From Flammeovirga aprica JL-4 (GTDB lineage Bacteria > Bacteroidota > Bacteroidia > Cytophagales > Flammeovirgaceae): a DNA stretch of 64,000 bases. Under the pieces are notes generated by a model. That model saw nothing but the letters and a program-made list of their open reading frames with translations. It was not told the DNA's origin and made no database searches. This document shows, piece by piece, positions 26,370-35,811 of this stretch (position 1 is its first letter; every line of letters begins with the position of its first letter). The DNA lies in the NCBI RefSeq assembly GCF_012844305.1, contig NZ_JABANE010000023.1:1-64000 (forward strand). Reading direction: 5' to 3'. Position numbers and translations under genes: made by a program.

Positions 26370-28274
26370 ATGTGCGGTATTACAGGTTTATTTGCCTTCA
26401 ATGAAATTGGTCGAATGCAAGCTATCCATATGCATAAAGCAACAGAGGTTATTGCTCATAGAGGACCAAATGCATCTGACGTTTACAGCAGTCATTTCGT
26501 TCATCTAGGACATAGAAGACTTTCTATCATTGACTTGTCTGAAGGTGCTAATCAGCCTATGCATGATATTTCAGGACGTTACACCATTGTTTTCAATGGA
26601 GAAATTTATAATTATCAAGAGATTAAAGAACAGTTGAAGAACAAAGGTGTTGAATTCAAAACAAGTTCTGATACTGAAGTATTACTCTATGCTTATATTC
26701 ATTATGGCAAGGACTGTGTAAATTTATTCCATGGTTTCTTTGGGTTTGCCATCTATGATAATGTGGAAAACAGTCTTTTTATAGCAAGAGACAGAATGGG
26801 AATAAAACCATTGCTTTATGCTGTAGATGAGGATAAAGTAGTTTTCGGTAGTGAAATGGTTTCTCTTCTTCAATTCGGTATTGAAAAAGATGTTGACCCC
26901 ACTTCTATTTTCCAATTATTGCAATTAACTTATATTCCTACTCCTGATTCTGTCTTCAAGAATATCAAGAAACTTCCCCAAGGACATTATATGTTTATTA
27001 AAGGAAAAGAGGTCATTGTTGAGCCATATTATCAGCTTCAAAAACAATGCTCAACACCTTTAGATCTTTCGTATGAAGAAGCACAACAAGAACTTCTGAA
27101 AGTGATGGACGCTTCCATTAAAGAAAGAATGATTTCGGATGTTCCATTAGGTGCTTTTTTAAGTGGAGGAATTGACTCTTCTGCGGTAGTTGCTATGGCA
27201 TCAAAACATACAGAACAGTTACAAACGTTCTCTATTGGCTATAAAGACGAGCCTCTTTTTGATGAAACACATTATGCTGAATTAGTCGCCAAAAAGTACA
27301 ATACAGATCATACTGCTTTTAAACTAACGCCAGATGATTTTTACAATCATCTCTTTGGTATGCTGGATAGTTATGCAGAACCTTTTGCCGATGCATCAGC
27401 TTTGGCTGTAAATATTTTGTGCAGGGAAACAAAAAAGAAAGTAACAGTTGCTTTATCTGGAGATGGCGCTGATGAAATGTTCGCAGGATACAATAAACAC
27501 CTGGGGGAATGGAAATCAAGAAACCAAGGAACTTTAGCAAAGGCCATCAAAGCGGGTCTTCCTATTTTAAAGCAACTCCCTCAAAGTAGAAACTCTGCTT
27601 TAGGAAATAAAGTGAGACAAGCCATCAAATTTGGTGAAGGGTTAAAACTTTCTCCACAGGAAAGGTATTGGTTCCAATGCTGTTGGAGAGATACCGATAC
27701 AACAAGAAGCATCCTTTCTCAAGACTTTAAAGATCAAATAGATGAAAATGCTTTTTCACAGAGAAAAGCACATCTCACACAATCGATTAATGGAACTGGA
27801 ATTAATGATGTTTTATTCTCTGACCTTAATGGTTTATTGGTCAATGACATGCTGCACAAGGTAGATTCTATGAGTATGCTGAACAGCCTTGAAGTACGTG
27901 TTCCGTTCCTTGATCATAGAGTAGTTGAGTTTGCAATGCGACTTCCTTCTGAATATAAAATCCATGGTAACATGAAGAAGAGAATCTTACAGGATGCATT
28001 TAGAAATTTACTACCTGAAGAGCTCTATAAACGACCAAAACACGGATTTGAAGTACCATTGATGAATGGGTATAAAACTGCTTTAAGAAGTTGGGTCAAT
28101 GAAATGTTAGACAAGGACTTTGTAGCAAATCAAGGCATCTTTGATGTCAATTATACAGAGAGTTTGAAGAACACAATCTTTAATTCTTCCAATTATGATC
28201 AAAACCAAGTATGGTCAATTCTTGTTTTGCAGAATTGGTGGAAAAAATATAATCCTTCGTTAAATAAAGCTTAA
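26370..28274 (+). CDS. asnB: Asparagine synthase (glutamine-hydrolysing)
   Basis: 634 residues. MCGITGLFAF gives the N-terminal nucleophile Cys after Met removal; HRGPNASD and HRRLSIIDLSEGANQPM are typical of the class II glutaminase domain (1-210). The synthetase domain follows with the ATP-pyrophosphatase loop LSGGIDSSAV (about 264-273), GDGADEMFAGY, and the C-terminal VRVPFLDHRVVEFAMRLP. It makes Asn from Asp, ATP and Gln. Being longer than E. coli AsnB, it is of the AsnB/AsnO type that is common in Bacteroidota. It is followed by an orphan cas6 163 bp downstream. Confidence 0.92.
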   Translation: MCGITGLFAFNEIGRMQAIHMHKATEVIAHRGPNASDVYSSHFVHLGHRRLSIIDLSEGANQPMHDISGRYTIVFNGEIYNYQEIKEQLKNKGVEFKTSSDTEVLLYAYIHYGKDCVNLFHGFFGFAIYDNVENSLFIARDRMGIKPLLYAVDEDKVVFGSEMVSLLQFGIEKDVDPTSIFQLLQLTYIPTPDSVFKNIKKLPQGHYMFIKGKEVIVEPYYQLQKQCSTPLDLSYEEAQQELLKVMDASIKERMISDVPLGAFLSGGIDSSAVVAMASKHTEQLQTFSIGYKDEPLFDETHYAELVAKKYNTDHTAFKLTPDDFYNHLFGMLDSYAEPFADASALAVNILCRETKKKVTVALSGDGADEMFAGYNKHLGEWKSRNQGTLAKAIKAGLPILKQLPQSRNSALGNKVRQAIKFGEGLKLSPQERYWFQCCWRDTDTTRSILSQDFKDQIDENAFSQRKAHLTQSINGTGINDVLFSDLNGLLVNDMLHKVDSMSMLNSLEVRVPFLDHRVVEFAMRLPSEYKIHGNMKKRILQDAFRNLLPEELYKRPKHGFEVPLMNGYKTALRSWVNEMLDKDFVANQGIFDVNYTESLKNTIFNSSNYDQNQVWSILVLQNWWKKYNPSLNKA

Positions 28275-28437
28275 AAATATAATTTTGTTAAAAAAATTAC
28301 TTTAATTGAGAGAAATTAATGATATTAAGTAATCTGCCTCATTGAGGTATTTTACAAGTGTTTCCACGCTTTATTAATTTTTTTATCTATCTAGGATTTA
28401 TCCTATTGGAAGTTACCAACTACAAATTTTTTAGAAG

Positions 28438-29235
28438 GTGCGCATAAGAATAATCTTCAATCTCCGTAACAAGGGTGCAATTTTACCCTTCCACCACCAA
28501 AAACTTGTTCAGAACATGCTGAAGATAGCGTGTGCTGATAATGACTTATTCGATAACGCCAATTTTACTTTTTCTGGGCTTAAAGGACAGACAAAAGTTG
28601 GCCGAGAAGGTCTACATTATTTTTCAAAAAAAGCAACCATCGTATTAACCAGCCCAAATAAAGAATTCGTTGACAGTATCGTCAATGGGTTGTTCAGAGA
28701 ATCTCATATTCTTTTAGGTAATTTGATGCTGCAAGCTGACAGTGTTGAGGTAGAAGAAGTACCTCAGTTCAGTGAGTCCATGAAATACCTCTGTATCTCA
28801 CCCATTGTACCTTTCCACGATATTCAAGGGTTAAACAACAAGATGTTTGTAAATCCTGTAAGTGATGACTTTTCTGATATGTTGTATGATTCTACAATGT
28901 TCAGAATGGAAAGCTCAGGTTTGTATACCCAAGAGCAAATAGCCTCTTTCTTCAGGTTTCAAGTGATTCCTGATCAAGACTATTTAGCAAGGATCAATCG
29001 AATGGACAAAAAGTTTGCCCGTATCTATTCTGTAATTAAGAATGGAGAAATCAAGGAAGCTAGAGGTTATACCCTCCCATTTGAAATTTTAGCAGCTCCA
29101 GAAGTACAAGAGTTTATCTATCACAATGGATTTGGTGAATTGACAGCTCATGGATTTGGTATGCTAGACATTCCTTATTTCAATCCTGATAAAAAGCCTT
29201 ATATCGTCGGTGAAGAAAATTCTAGTTCAGAATAA
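28438..29235 (+). CDS. cas6: Orphan CRISPR-associated endoribonuclease Cas6-like protein
   Basis: 265 residues, starting with GTG 28438. The start RIRIIFNL followed by AILPFHHQKLVQ (His19/His20 are possible catalytic His) and the C-terminal glycine-rich loop GFGELTAHGFGM (231-242) are the Cas6 hallmarks of a double ferredoxin fold. Cas6 cleaves CRISPR repeats in pre-crRNA. No CRISPR array and no other cas gene exists in this window, so it is a stand-alone gene. It could serve an array elsewhere, or have been recruited for another RNA. The 3' end overlaps the convergent M50 gene by 14 bp. Confidence 0.82.
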   Translation: MRIRIIFNLRNKGAILPFHHQKLVQNMLKIACADNDLFDNANFTFSGLKGQTKVGREGLHYFSKKATIVLTSPNKEFVDSIVNGLFRESHILLGNLMLQADSVEVEEVPQFSESMKYLCISPIVPFHDIQGLNNKMFVNPVSDDFSDMLYDSTMFRMESSGLYTQEQIASFFRFQVIPDQDYLARINRMDKKFARIYSVIKNGEIKEARGYTLPFEILAAPEVQEFIYHNGFGELTAHGFGMLDIPYFNPDKKPYIVGEENSSSE

Positions 29236-30421
29236 ACGGCGTAGGCGTAAAACATAATATAAAAACGATCAAGGTGATGATACCAACAATTTTACGTTTG
29301 GTGTCAACACCTTTTTTGTATAATGCTGGTGGGTGATGTAATCCTACAAACTTTGATAAAATCACTCCGAAAAATAACCATCCCGTATACCCTGTTGCAG
29401 TCGGAATAAAAGTTACAGTAACAAACTGAGCAGTAAAAATACCCATTGCATAAAGTGCTATCGTTATTTTGTCTTTGAACAGTTGCATAGAAACAAAATA
29501 CAAATAGAAAACATATAGTGGAGCATAAGTCAGAAGGTATTCATGACTGTCATTTGCAGAGAATAAACCTAATCCACCCCAATATAAAAATGCGGCAAAT
29601 GTAAAAGGTAGAAGCTGATGAAATCGTTTATATCCTATTATACTATATAATGCATGCCCTCCATCCAATTGCCCAAAAGGCAAAAGATTTAATGCTGTAA
29701 AAAAACAAGCCAAGAAACCTGCAAACAGATAAGGATAATGCATCATTTCATGTGGATTGGGTACTAATGATGGATCTGGAGCTACATAATGCTTGAAAAA
29801 TTCAAATAACAAGTTAGTACCAAACATCATATCTTCGCCTTCTCCCAAATTATCATATACATGATTCGCATAATCTAAACCATACTCCTGATATTCGGGA
29901 TGAATCTGAAAAATATATTCTTGAGGAGGTAAATGTGTAAAGCCATAAAATAAAACAAACAAAGCGGCTACAAAACCTGCTAAAGGACCTGATACACCTA
30001 CATCAAAAAACGCATTTCTTGATTTGATCATGCTTTTAATTTTAATGAAAGCACCGAAGGTACCTATTGATGGAGCTATACTAAAAAACCATACCGGTAG
30101 ATAATAGGGTAAAGTGACTTTGAGTTTGTGGTATTTTGCAGTGAAATAATGGCCAAATTCATGAACCGTCAATATCCCTAAAAATGGAACCGAATAAGAA
30201 AGTGCTCCCCACCATTCTTCTGGACTGATTGGAGTGAAAATAACAGATTTTCCATATAACCATTCCAAGCCTGCAAAAGTGGTTGCTACAAGTGTTATTA
30301 TAAATAAAAGAAGGTGTTTCCACCAGGCCATCCCCTTTTTGTTCTCTTTGTTCTCTTTTTTCTCTGGGAGTGTAAACTTTGAAAAGTCAAATTCTTGCTT
30401 CGTCTCTTTATTTTCTTCCAT
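29222..30421 (-). CDS. Site-2-protease-like M50 metalloprotease
   Basis: 399 residues. An N-terminal charged cytosolic tail (1-33) precedes at least seven membrane helices. HEFGH at 87-91 is the zinc motif, and NLLPFGQLDGGHALY gives the third ligand Asp in the LDG motif. Such intramembrane proteases release regulators or clear signal peptides; no PDZ domain is visible. It converges on cas6 and diverges from the pseudouridine synthase. Confidence 0.9.
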   Translation of the reverse strand: MEENKETKQEFDFSKFTLPEKKENKENKKGMAWWKHLLLFIITLVATTFAGLEWLYGKSVIFTPISPEEWWGALSYSVPFLGILTVHEFGHYFTAKYHKLKVTLPYYLPVWFFSIAPSIGTFGAFIKIKSMIKSRNAFFDVGVSGPLAGFVAALFVLFYGFTHLPPQEYIFQIHPEYQEYGLDYANHVYDNLGEGEDMMFGTNLLFEFFKHYVAPDPSLVPNPHEMMHYPYLFAGFLACFFTALNLLPFGQLDGGHALYSIIGYKRFHQLLPFTFAAFLYWGGLGLFSANDSHEYLLTYAPLYVFYLYFVSMQLFKDKITIALYAMGIFTAQFVTVTFIPTATGYTGWLFFGVILSKFVGLHHPPALYKKGVDTKRKIVGIITLIVFILCFTPTPFILN

Positions 30422-30488
30422 ATTTTAATTCCATCAATAAGTCTTGCAAGTTAACTTTGTAGCTTGGATCATACAACAAAAAAAGAGA

Positions 30489-31436
30489 ATGATAGAAAAG
30501 AAGCATCTTCATGAAGAATTTACAGTACCAAAAGCCGGCAAACAGGTACGATTAGACCATTTTCTATCTTTAAACCTTCCTAATAAAAGTAGAAACATCA
30601 TTCAGAAGAAAATTAAAACTGAAATGGTGACTGTCAATGATAAAAAGTCAAAAGCAAGTTACCTTGTTAAACCTGATGACATCATTCGTTGGTATGAACC
30701 TTTTAATAAACTTACAGAATTGCTAGATTATGATTATCCCTTAGAAGTACTCCATGAAGACAGTGAGTGCATTGTAATCAATAAACCTGCCCTAATGCCC
30801 ATGCATCCTGGACTAGGCAATTATGGCAATACTGTTCAGAACGCATTAAAAACTTATTATAGAAAAACGGATCAGAAAGATGTACTCTTAAAAGACTGTA
30901 TTGTCCAGCGTTTGGATAAAGATACGAGTGGGGTACTAGTTTTGGCTAAAACTGAACATGCTAGACAATTTTTAAGTCAGCAGTTTAAGAAAATGAAACC
31001 TTACAGAATTTATAATGCTTTGGTATGGGGAAATGTAAAAGAGGATCAGGGAACAATTCATCAACATATTGGCAGACACCCAGAAAATGAAAGAAGTATT
31101 GAAGTTTCCGTGGATAAGTCTTTTGGCAAAGAGGCTGTAACGCATTATAAGGTACTACAGCGTTATTCTAAGTTCACTTTAGTTGAATGCAGGTTGGAAA
31201 CGGGCAGAACGCATCAGATCAGAGTTCACATGCAATTCCTAGGACATCCCCTTGTTGGTGATCAGCGTTATGAGGTTTCCTATTTAATACTAGACCGAAA
31301 AATTCAGAATCAAATCGGGCGTCATTGTCTACATGCTAAAACTTTACATTTTATCTCTCCCCTTGATCAAAATACTGTACTGGAATTTGACTCCGTATTA
31401 CCTTTAGATATTACGGCACTGATAAAAAGTGTATAA
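30489..31436 (+). CDS. RluA-family pseudouridine synthase
   Basis: 315 residues when started at ATG 30489 (a TTG 45 bases upstream is in frame but unlikely). An S4 RNA-binding domain (about 18-75: RLDHFLSLNLPNKSRN... KASYLVKPDDI) precedes the catalytic domain with QRLDKDTSGVLVLAK, which carries the catalytic Asp, and ETGRTHQIRVHMQFLGHPLVGD. It isomerises uridine in rRNA or tRNA; assignment to RluA, RluC or RluD sub-types is not possible here. Confidence 0.9.
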   Translation: MIEKKHLHEEFTVPKAGKQVRLDHFLSLNLPNKSRNIIQKKIKTEMVTVNDKKSKASYLVKPDDIIRWYEPFNKLTELLDYDYPLEVLHEDSECIVINKPALMPMHPGLGNYGNTVQNALKTYYRKTDQKDVLLKDCIVQRLDKDTSGVLVLAKTEHARQFLSQQFKKMKPYRIYNALVWGNVKEDQGTIHQHIGRHPENERSIEVSVDKSFGKEAVTHYKVLQRYSKFTLVECRLETGRTHQIRVHMQFLGHPLVGDQRYEVSYLILDRKIQNQIGRHCLHAKTLHFISPLDQNTVLEFDSVLPLDITALIKSV

Positions 31437-31472
31437 AATAAAAAAAGACAAGTCCATAACGAACTTGTCTTT
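31436..31472 (-). terminator. Terminator of the tRNA-Asp cluster
   Basis: Stem 31444-31453 / 31463-31472 (AAAGACAAGT with ACTTGTCTTT) runs on the minus strand into a T7 tract. It lies 14 bp after the third tRNA and could also serve the RluA gene. Confidence 0.85.
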
Positions 31473-31485
31473 CTCTTGAATTGGT

Positions 31486-31562
31486 TGGCGGAACAGACGG
31501 GACTCGAACCCGCGACCCCCTGCGTGACAGGCAGGTATTCTAACCAACTGAACTACTGCTCC
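31486..31562 (-). tRNA. tRNA-Asp (GTC), copy 3 in transcription order
   Basis: 77 nt including an encoded CCA. The acceptor GGAGCAG pairs with CTGTTCC, the anticodon loop is CT-GTC-AC between CCTGC and GCAGG, and the T arm contains TTCGAGT. Identical to the two upstream copies. Confidence 0.97.
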
Positions 31563-31598
31563 AGTCATCGGTTTTTGAAAGTCTTGATGAAGACTTGT

Positions 31599-31675
31599 TG
31601 GCGGAACAGACGGGACTCGAACCCGCGACCCCCTGCGTGACAGGCAGGTATTCTAACCAACTGAACTACTGCTCC
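31599..31675 (-). tRNA. tRNA-Asp (GTC), copy 2
   Basis: Same 77-nt sequence as the neighbouring copies, with CCA encoded. It lies one period (113 bp) from each. Between copies is a 36-bp spacer that is identical both times and contains the hairpin AAGTCTT-GATG-AAGACTT. Confidence 0.97.
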
Positions 31676-31711
31676 AGTCATCGGTTTTTGAAAGTCTTGA
31701 TGAAGACTTGT

Positions 31712-31788
31712 TGGCGGAACAGACGGGACTCGAACCCGCGACCCCCTGCGTGACAGGCAGGTATTCTAACCAACTGAACTACTGCTCC
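31712..31788 (-). tRNA. tRNA-Asp (GTC), copy 1
   Basis: First in transcription order. The sequence is identical to copies 2 and 3, and the anticodon GTC decodes GAC and GAT. A promoter candidate starts 39 bp upstream (31827-31858). Confidence 0.97.
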
Positions 31789-31826
31789 AGGTCGCTTTTT
31801 AAGAGGCGTTTTTCTTAAAAGCGATG

Positions 31827-31858
31827 CAAATATGCACCCTTGATTTGGATAATCCAAA
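31827..31858 (-). promoter_or_regulatory. Promoter candidate for the tRNA-Asp cluster
   Basis: On the minus strand TTTG (31855-31858) is followed after 20 bases by CATATTTG (31827-31834), one base off TAnnTTTG. This is the Bacteroidota promoter layout. The first tRNA starts 39 bp downstream. Confidence 0.6.
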
Positions 31859-31939
31859 CTATAGCGGGTATTAAAATTGTAATTTTATCTTAACAAAATC
31901 ATAATACTCTGATTTACAACAATAAGATAAATCACAAAA

Positions 31940-33208
31940 TCATATCAAAAAGTTGAACATATCTTGATTTTCGTTGAGAAGCTCAAATTTATAACCTCCT
32001 TGAGTCATTCGTTCTGTCAAACTATCGAAGTCTGAAGGGTACTTTACTTCAATCCCAACAATGGCTGGAGCCTTCTCTCTGTTCACTTTTTTCGTGTATT
32101 CAAAGTGAACAATATCGTCATTTGGACCTAAAACTTCAGCCAAGAATTCTCTTAAAGCACCTGCTCTCTGAGGGAATCTCACCATGAAGTAATGTTTATA
32201 CCCTTCATATAAAAGAGAACGTTCCTTAATCTCTTCCATACGACCGATATCATTATTAGACCCACTTACTACACAGACCACTCTCTTTCCTTTTATTTCA
32301 TCTTTGATAGCATCCAAAGCTGAAATCGATAAAGCACCTGCAGGCTCTACTACAATAGCATCCTCGTTGTATAGACGCAAAATAGTCGAACATACTTTTC
32401 CTTCAGGTACTAAAATAACATCTTCTAAAAACTGCTTCGCGATTTTAAAAGTATTATCACCTACTCTTTGTACAGCGGCACCATCCACAAATTTCTCAAT
32501 TTTAGGTAATGTTACCACTTCATCTTTGTCAATAGACACCTTCATGGCTGGAGCACCTTCAGGTTCTACTCCTATCAGCTTTGTACTAGGGCTGATTTGC
32601 TTGAAATAGCTTCCCACACCAGATGACAGTCCACCACCACCAATTGGCATTACAAGGTAATCTATATCGTCCTTAGCATCTTCTAAGATCTCTAGTCCTA
32701 CCGTACCTTGACCTTCTATTACTTTAGGATCATCAAAAGGATGGATAAATACTCTTCCTTCTTCCTCACAACGTTGCATAGCTGCAGCGTAAGCATCATC
32801 GAAAGTGTCACCAACCAAAACTACTTCCACCATATCTTTTCCCCACATCCTCACCTGACTTACTTTCTGGTTTGGAGTTGGCGCTGGCATATAAATCACA
32901 CCATGAATACCTAGCACTTTACAAGAATAAGCTACACCTTGAGCATGATTGCCTGCACTAGCACACACAATACCTTTCTTTTGCTCATCAATTGATAAAG
33001 ATGAAATCTTATTGTAAGCACCTCTCAACTTATAAGAACGTACAATCTGAAGATCTTCTCTCTTCAACCAAATATCAGCCTGATATCTTTCAGACAAGTT
33101 CATATTTCTCATTAAAGGTGTTCTAGTAACAACATCCTTTAATTTTCTATGTGCTTTTACGATAGATTCCACACTCGGTAAACCTACCAATTCTTCTGTT
33201 TCTGCCAT
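31940..33208 (-). CDS. ilvA: Threonine ammonia-lyase (threonine dehydratase)
   Basis: IlvA makes 2-oxobutanoate from Thr, the committed step to Ile. 422 residues. Features: the PLP Lys in SYKLRGAYNKI, CASAGNHAQGVAY for phosphate binding, the Gly-rich PIGGGGLSSG loop, and VSGSNND. A shorter C-terminal domain (about 335-422: HYFMVRFPQRAGALREFL) of the ACT-like type replaces the long doubled domain of E. coli IlvA, as in biosynthetic enzymes of many Bacteroidota. It ends the ilv operon, after a terminator that may limit its expression. Confidence 0.93.
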   Translation of the reverse strand: MAETEELVGLPSVESIVKAHRKLKDVVTRTPLMRNMNLSERYQADIWLKREDLQIVRSYKLRGAYNKISSLSIDEQKKGIVCASAGNHAQGVAYSCKVLGIHGVIYMPAPTPNQKVSQVRMWGKDMVEVVLVGDTFDDAYAAAMQRCEEEGRVFIHPFDDPKVIEGQGTVGLEILEDAKDDIDYLVMPIGGGGLSSGVGSYFKQISPSTKLIGVEPEGAPAMKVSIDKDEVVTLPKIEKFVDGAAVQRVGDNTFKIAKQFLEDVILVPEGKVCSTILRLYNEDAIVVEPAGALSISALDAIKDEIKGKRVVCVVSGSNNDIGRMEEIKERSLLYEGYKHYFMVRFPQRAGALREFLAEVLGPNDDIVHFEYTKKVNREKAPAIVGIEVKYPSDFDSLTERMTQGGYKFELLNENQDMFNFLI

Positions 33209-33289
33209 GATATTTCCCTTTGATAAGGGTGGAAGTTTTTAGTAAAATAGATTTAAGTATTTAAAACGCCTAGTACTTATTATCCATTT

Positions 33290-33324
33290 AAAAGTAAAAA
33301 AGGGACAGCCGAAACCATCCCTTT
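33290..33324 (-). terminator. Intrinsic terminator before ilvA
   Basis: Stem AAAGGGA (33299-33305) pairs with TCCCTTT (33318-33324); on the minus strand six T follow. It lies after the 33-codon ORF and 82 bp before ilvA, so it either ends the ilv transcript or regulates passage into ilvA. Confidence 0.72.
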
Positions 33325-33332
33325 AAATGTAT

Positions 33333-33434
33333 CTATAGATAGAGGAATTTTAGAACTTCTTGAGTTTCTTCCAAAGGACATTCGTTACGTAGTACTACGT
33401 TCTCAACTACTCCTCTGAAATTTAACTCTGACAT
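33333..33434 (-). CDS. Small ORF (33 aa) between ilvN and ilvA
   Basis: From ATG 33432-33434 to TAG, it encodes 33 residues starting MSELNFRGVVENVVLRNE and ending in EVLKFLYL. It is 46 bp after the ilvN stop and is followed 8 bp later by an intrinsic terminator. About a third of its residues are Val or Leu (no Ile), but they do not form the dense run seen in the true leader at 38572. A 14-bp perfect palindrome ACGTAGTACTACGT lies inside it. It may be a second leader peptide for ilvA, a small protein or chance. Confidence 0.4.
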   Translation of the reverse strand: MSELNFRGVVENVVLRNECPLEETQEVLKFLYL

Positions 33435-33480
33435 AATAATAATTATCTGTAGTTCTTATCTTATGAAAGGTGATCTCACC

Positions 33481-34023
33481 TTACACTATCGCATCCTCTT
33501 GATCATATTCTGCAAGTAAGCTACTGATCTCCTGACGTTCTTTTGATAATGAAATTCGTCCTGAGCGACCAAACTGCATCAATCCATAAGGTTTTAGCTC
33601 TTCATACAAAGCGTGTGTTTCTTCTTCGTGACCTGTTTTCTCAATCACTAGGAAATCTGCTTTCGCTGCTAATATTCTTGCATGATTCTTTCTAACGATC
33701 TCCTCGACCATATCTGAATCCTTAAGGTTATCAACTGCTACTTTGTATAAAGCTACTTCTTGATAGATTGTTTCGCTGTCTTCATATAGGAAACAACGCA
33801 CTACATCAATTTGCTTCTCAATTTGCTTCGCTACCTTTTCCGCTGATTCTTTACAATCTGAATAGAATACAATCGTAAAACGGTGAACGTGCTCAATTTC
33901 TGAAGCTGAAGTAGTTAAACTTTCAATATTGATTTTTCTTCTTGTGAAGATGATGGAGATACGGTTCGTTAAGCCTACTACGTTCTCTGTAAAAATGGAT
34001 AATGTGAATCTTTGCTTTTCCAT
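33481..34023 (-). CDS. ilvN: Acetolactate synthase small (regulatory) subunit
   Basis: 180 residues. An N-terminal ACT domain (VGLTNRISIIFTRRKINIESLTTS, residues 16-40) binds the feedback inhibitor valine in this family; a second alpha/beta domain follows (LYKVAVDNLKDSDMVEEIV). It activates and regulates IlvB and lies 12 bp after ilvB in the same operon. The C-terminus ends EYDQEDAIV. Confidence 0.92.
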   Translation of the reverse strand: MEKQRFTLSIFTENVVGLTNRISIIFTRRKINIESLTTSASEIEHVHRFTIVFYSDCKESAEKVAKQIEKQIDVVRCFLYEDSETIYQEVALYKVAVDNLKDSDMVEEIVRKNHARILAAKADFLVIEKTGHEEETHALYEELKPYGLMQFGRSGRISLSKERQEISSLLAEYDQEDAIV

Positions 34024-34035
34024 AATCTTAATTTT

Positions 34036-35778
34036 TTACTTCAAACGAACTTCTGAAACTGCGGCACCTGTTTGGATCATTGGGAAAACGTTTGATTCTT
34101 TTTCCACAACTACTTCCAAGAAACATGGTCCTTCAGTGTTTAACCATTCGTCCATTTTATCACTTAAAGATTCTCTTGTCTCTGCTTTGTCAGCTTTGAT
34201 GTAATACGACTCCGCTAACTTTACAAAATCTGGATTTACCATTTCGGTGAATGAGTAACGACTATCGAAGAATAATTCTTGCCATTGACGTACCATTCCA
34301 AGGAAACTATTATTAAGTACTAGAATCTTTACAGGGATTTTATATTGGAATATTGTCCCTAACTCTTGTACTGTCATTTGGTAACCGCCATCTCCAGAAA
34401 TAGAAACGACTGTTCTGTCAGGTGCTCCCATTGCCGCTCCTAATGCAGCAGGTAATGCGAATCCCATAGTTCCCAAACCACCAGAACTTACAATACTGTC
34501 TGTACGCTTGAATTCATAATAGCGAGAAGCTTCCATTTGATGCTGTCCAACATCTGTAACGACTACTGCCTCACCTTTTGTTTTATCAGAAAGCATTTTG
34601 ATCACCTCAGACATCTTCACTTTTTCAGTAGAAGAACCTAATGCATAATCTTTCACTTCTTTCTGTTCGATTTCATCACAAGCGTGGAATTCAGCTAACC
34701 ATTCTTCATGTTTCGCTTCTTTCAACTTAGGAGTAATTCTTTCTAAAGCCACTTTTGCATCTGAAATTACAGCTACATCAGCTTTTACATTTTTATCAAT
34801 CTCTGAAGGATCAATTTCAATGTGAATTACTTTTGCTTGTTTTGCATATCTTTTCAAATCACCTGTAACACGATCATCAAAACGCATACCTACTGCAATC
34901 AAAAGATCACACTCGTTTGTTTTGATATTCGGTCCGTAGTTTCCGTGCATTCCTAAATAACCAACATATAGAGGATGGTTATGAGGAACAGCTGACAAAC
35001 CTAATAGCGTTGATGCCATTGGAATTCCTGCTTTTTCAGCGAAAGCGAGTAACTCATTTTCAGCTTTAGAAAGCATTACACCATGACCTACCAAGATATA
35101 TGGTTTTTTCGCCTTGTTGATTAAATCAGCTGCCGCTTCAATTGATTCTTCAGAAGCAACTGGCACTGGCTTATAACTACGTACTTTTGTACAAGGTTTA
35201 TATTCAAAGTCAACCTCTTCAAATTGAGCGTCCTTTGTAATATCAATCAATACAGGACCTGGACGACCGCTTTTTGCAATGTAGAAAGCTTTTGCAATCG
35301 CTTCAGGAATTTCAGATGCTTTTGTTACTTGGTAATTCCACTTCGTAACTGGAGTCGAAATACCTACAACATCTGTCTCTTGGAATGCATCAGTTCCTAA
35401 CAAATGAGAAGCTACTTGACCTGTGATCGCTACCATAGGAGTAGAATCAATCATTGCGTCTGCAAGACCTGTAATCAAGTTTGTCGCTCCTGGACCAGAA
35501 GTTGCAACACAGACACCCACTTTATGATTGACTCGAGAATATCCTTGTGCAGCATGAGCAGCACCCTGCTCGTGACGTACAAGAATGTGGTTTAACTTGT
35601 CCTCATAATGATAGAGCTTATCATACACTGGCATAATCGCTCCACCTGGGTAACCAAAGAGTGTATCTACACCTTCCTCAATCAGTGCCATTAACACTGC
35701 CTCTGCTCCCGTTACTCTTTGTGGTTTTTGACCTACTGTCTTTGCTTCTTTGGCCATTTCTTTTGTCGCTGTACTCAT
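34036..35778 (-). CDS. ilvB: Acetolactate synthase large subunit
   Basis: 580 residues. The enzyme condenses pyruvate with pyruvate or 2-oxobutanoate. Family motifs: [18 protein letters not shown] (the catalytic Glu of the THDP ylid is in the following [14 protein letters not shown]), [19 protein letters not shown]-binding central domain, and the THDP/Mg motif [26 protein letters not shown]. It stands between ilvD and ilvN with short gaps (33 and 12 bp). Confidence 0.95.
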   Translation of the reverse strand: MSTATKEMAKEAKTVGQKPQRVTGAEAVLMALIEEGVDTLFGYPGGAIMPVYDKLYHYEDKLNHILVRHEQGAAHAAQGYSRVNHKVGVCVATSGPGATNLITGLADAMIDSTPMVAITGQVASHLLGTDAFQETDVVGISTPVTKWNYQVTKASEIPEAIAKAFYIAKSGRPGPVLIDITKDAQFEEVDFEYKPCTKVRSYKPVPVASEESIEAAADLINKAKKPYILVGHGVMLSKAENELLAFAEKAGIPMASTLLGLSAVPHNHPLYVGYLGMHGNYGPNIKTNECDLLIAVGMRFDDRVTGDLKRYAKQAKVIHIEIDPSEIDKNVKADVAVISDAKVALERITPKLKEAKHEEWLAEFHACDEIEQKEVKDYALGSSTEKVKMSEVIKMLSDKTKGEAVVVTDVGQHQMEASRYYEFKRTDSIVSSGGLGTMGFALPAALGAAMGAPDRTVVSISGDGGYQMTVQELGTIFQYKIPVKILVLNNSFLGMVRQWQELFFDSRYSFTEMVNPDFVKLAESYYIKADKAETRESLSDKMDEWLNTEGPCFLEVVVEKESNVFPMIQTGAAVSEVRLK

Positions 35779-35811
35779 ATTGAAACAATTTTGTACTTCT
35801 CTTATTACTGA

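Larger units (their letters stand above)
31486..31788 (-). repeat. Tandem triplication of a 113-bp tRNA-Asp unit
   Basis: Three units (77-nt tRNA plus 36-bp spacer, the last without spacer) are identical by eye. Perfect identity of the spacers suggests recent duplication or gene conversion; copy number may vary between strains. Confidence 0.95.

Noticed and set aside
28275..29235. CRISPR array expected near cas6
   Set aside because: No direct repeats with regular spacers were found near the gene or elsewhere in the window.
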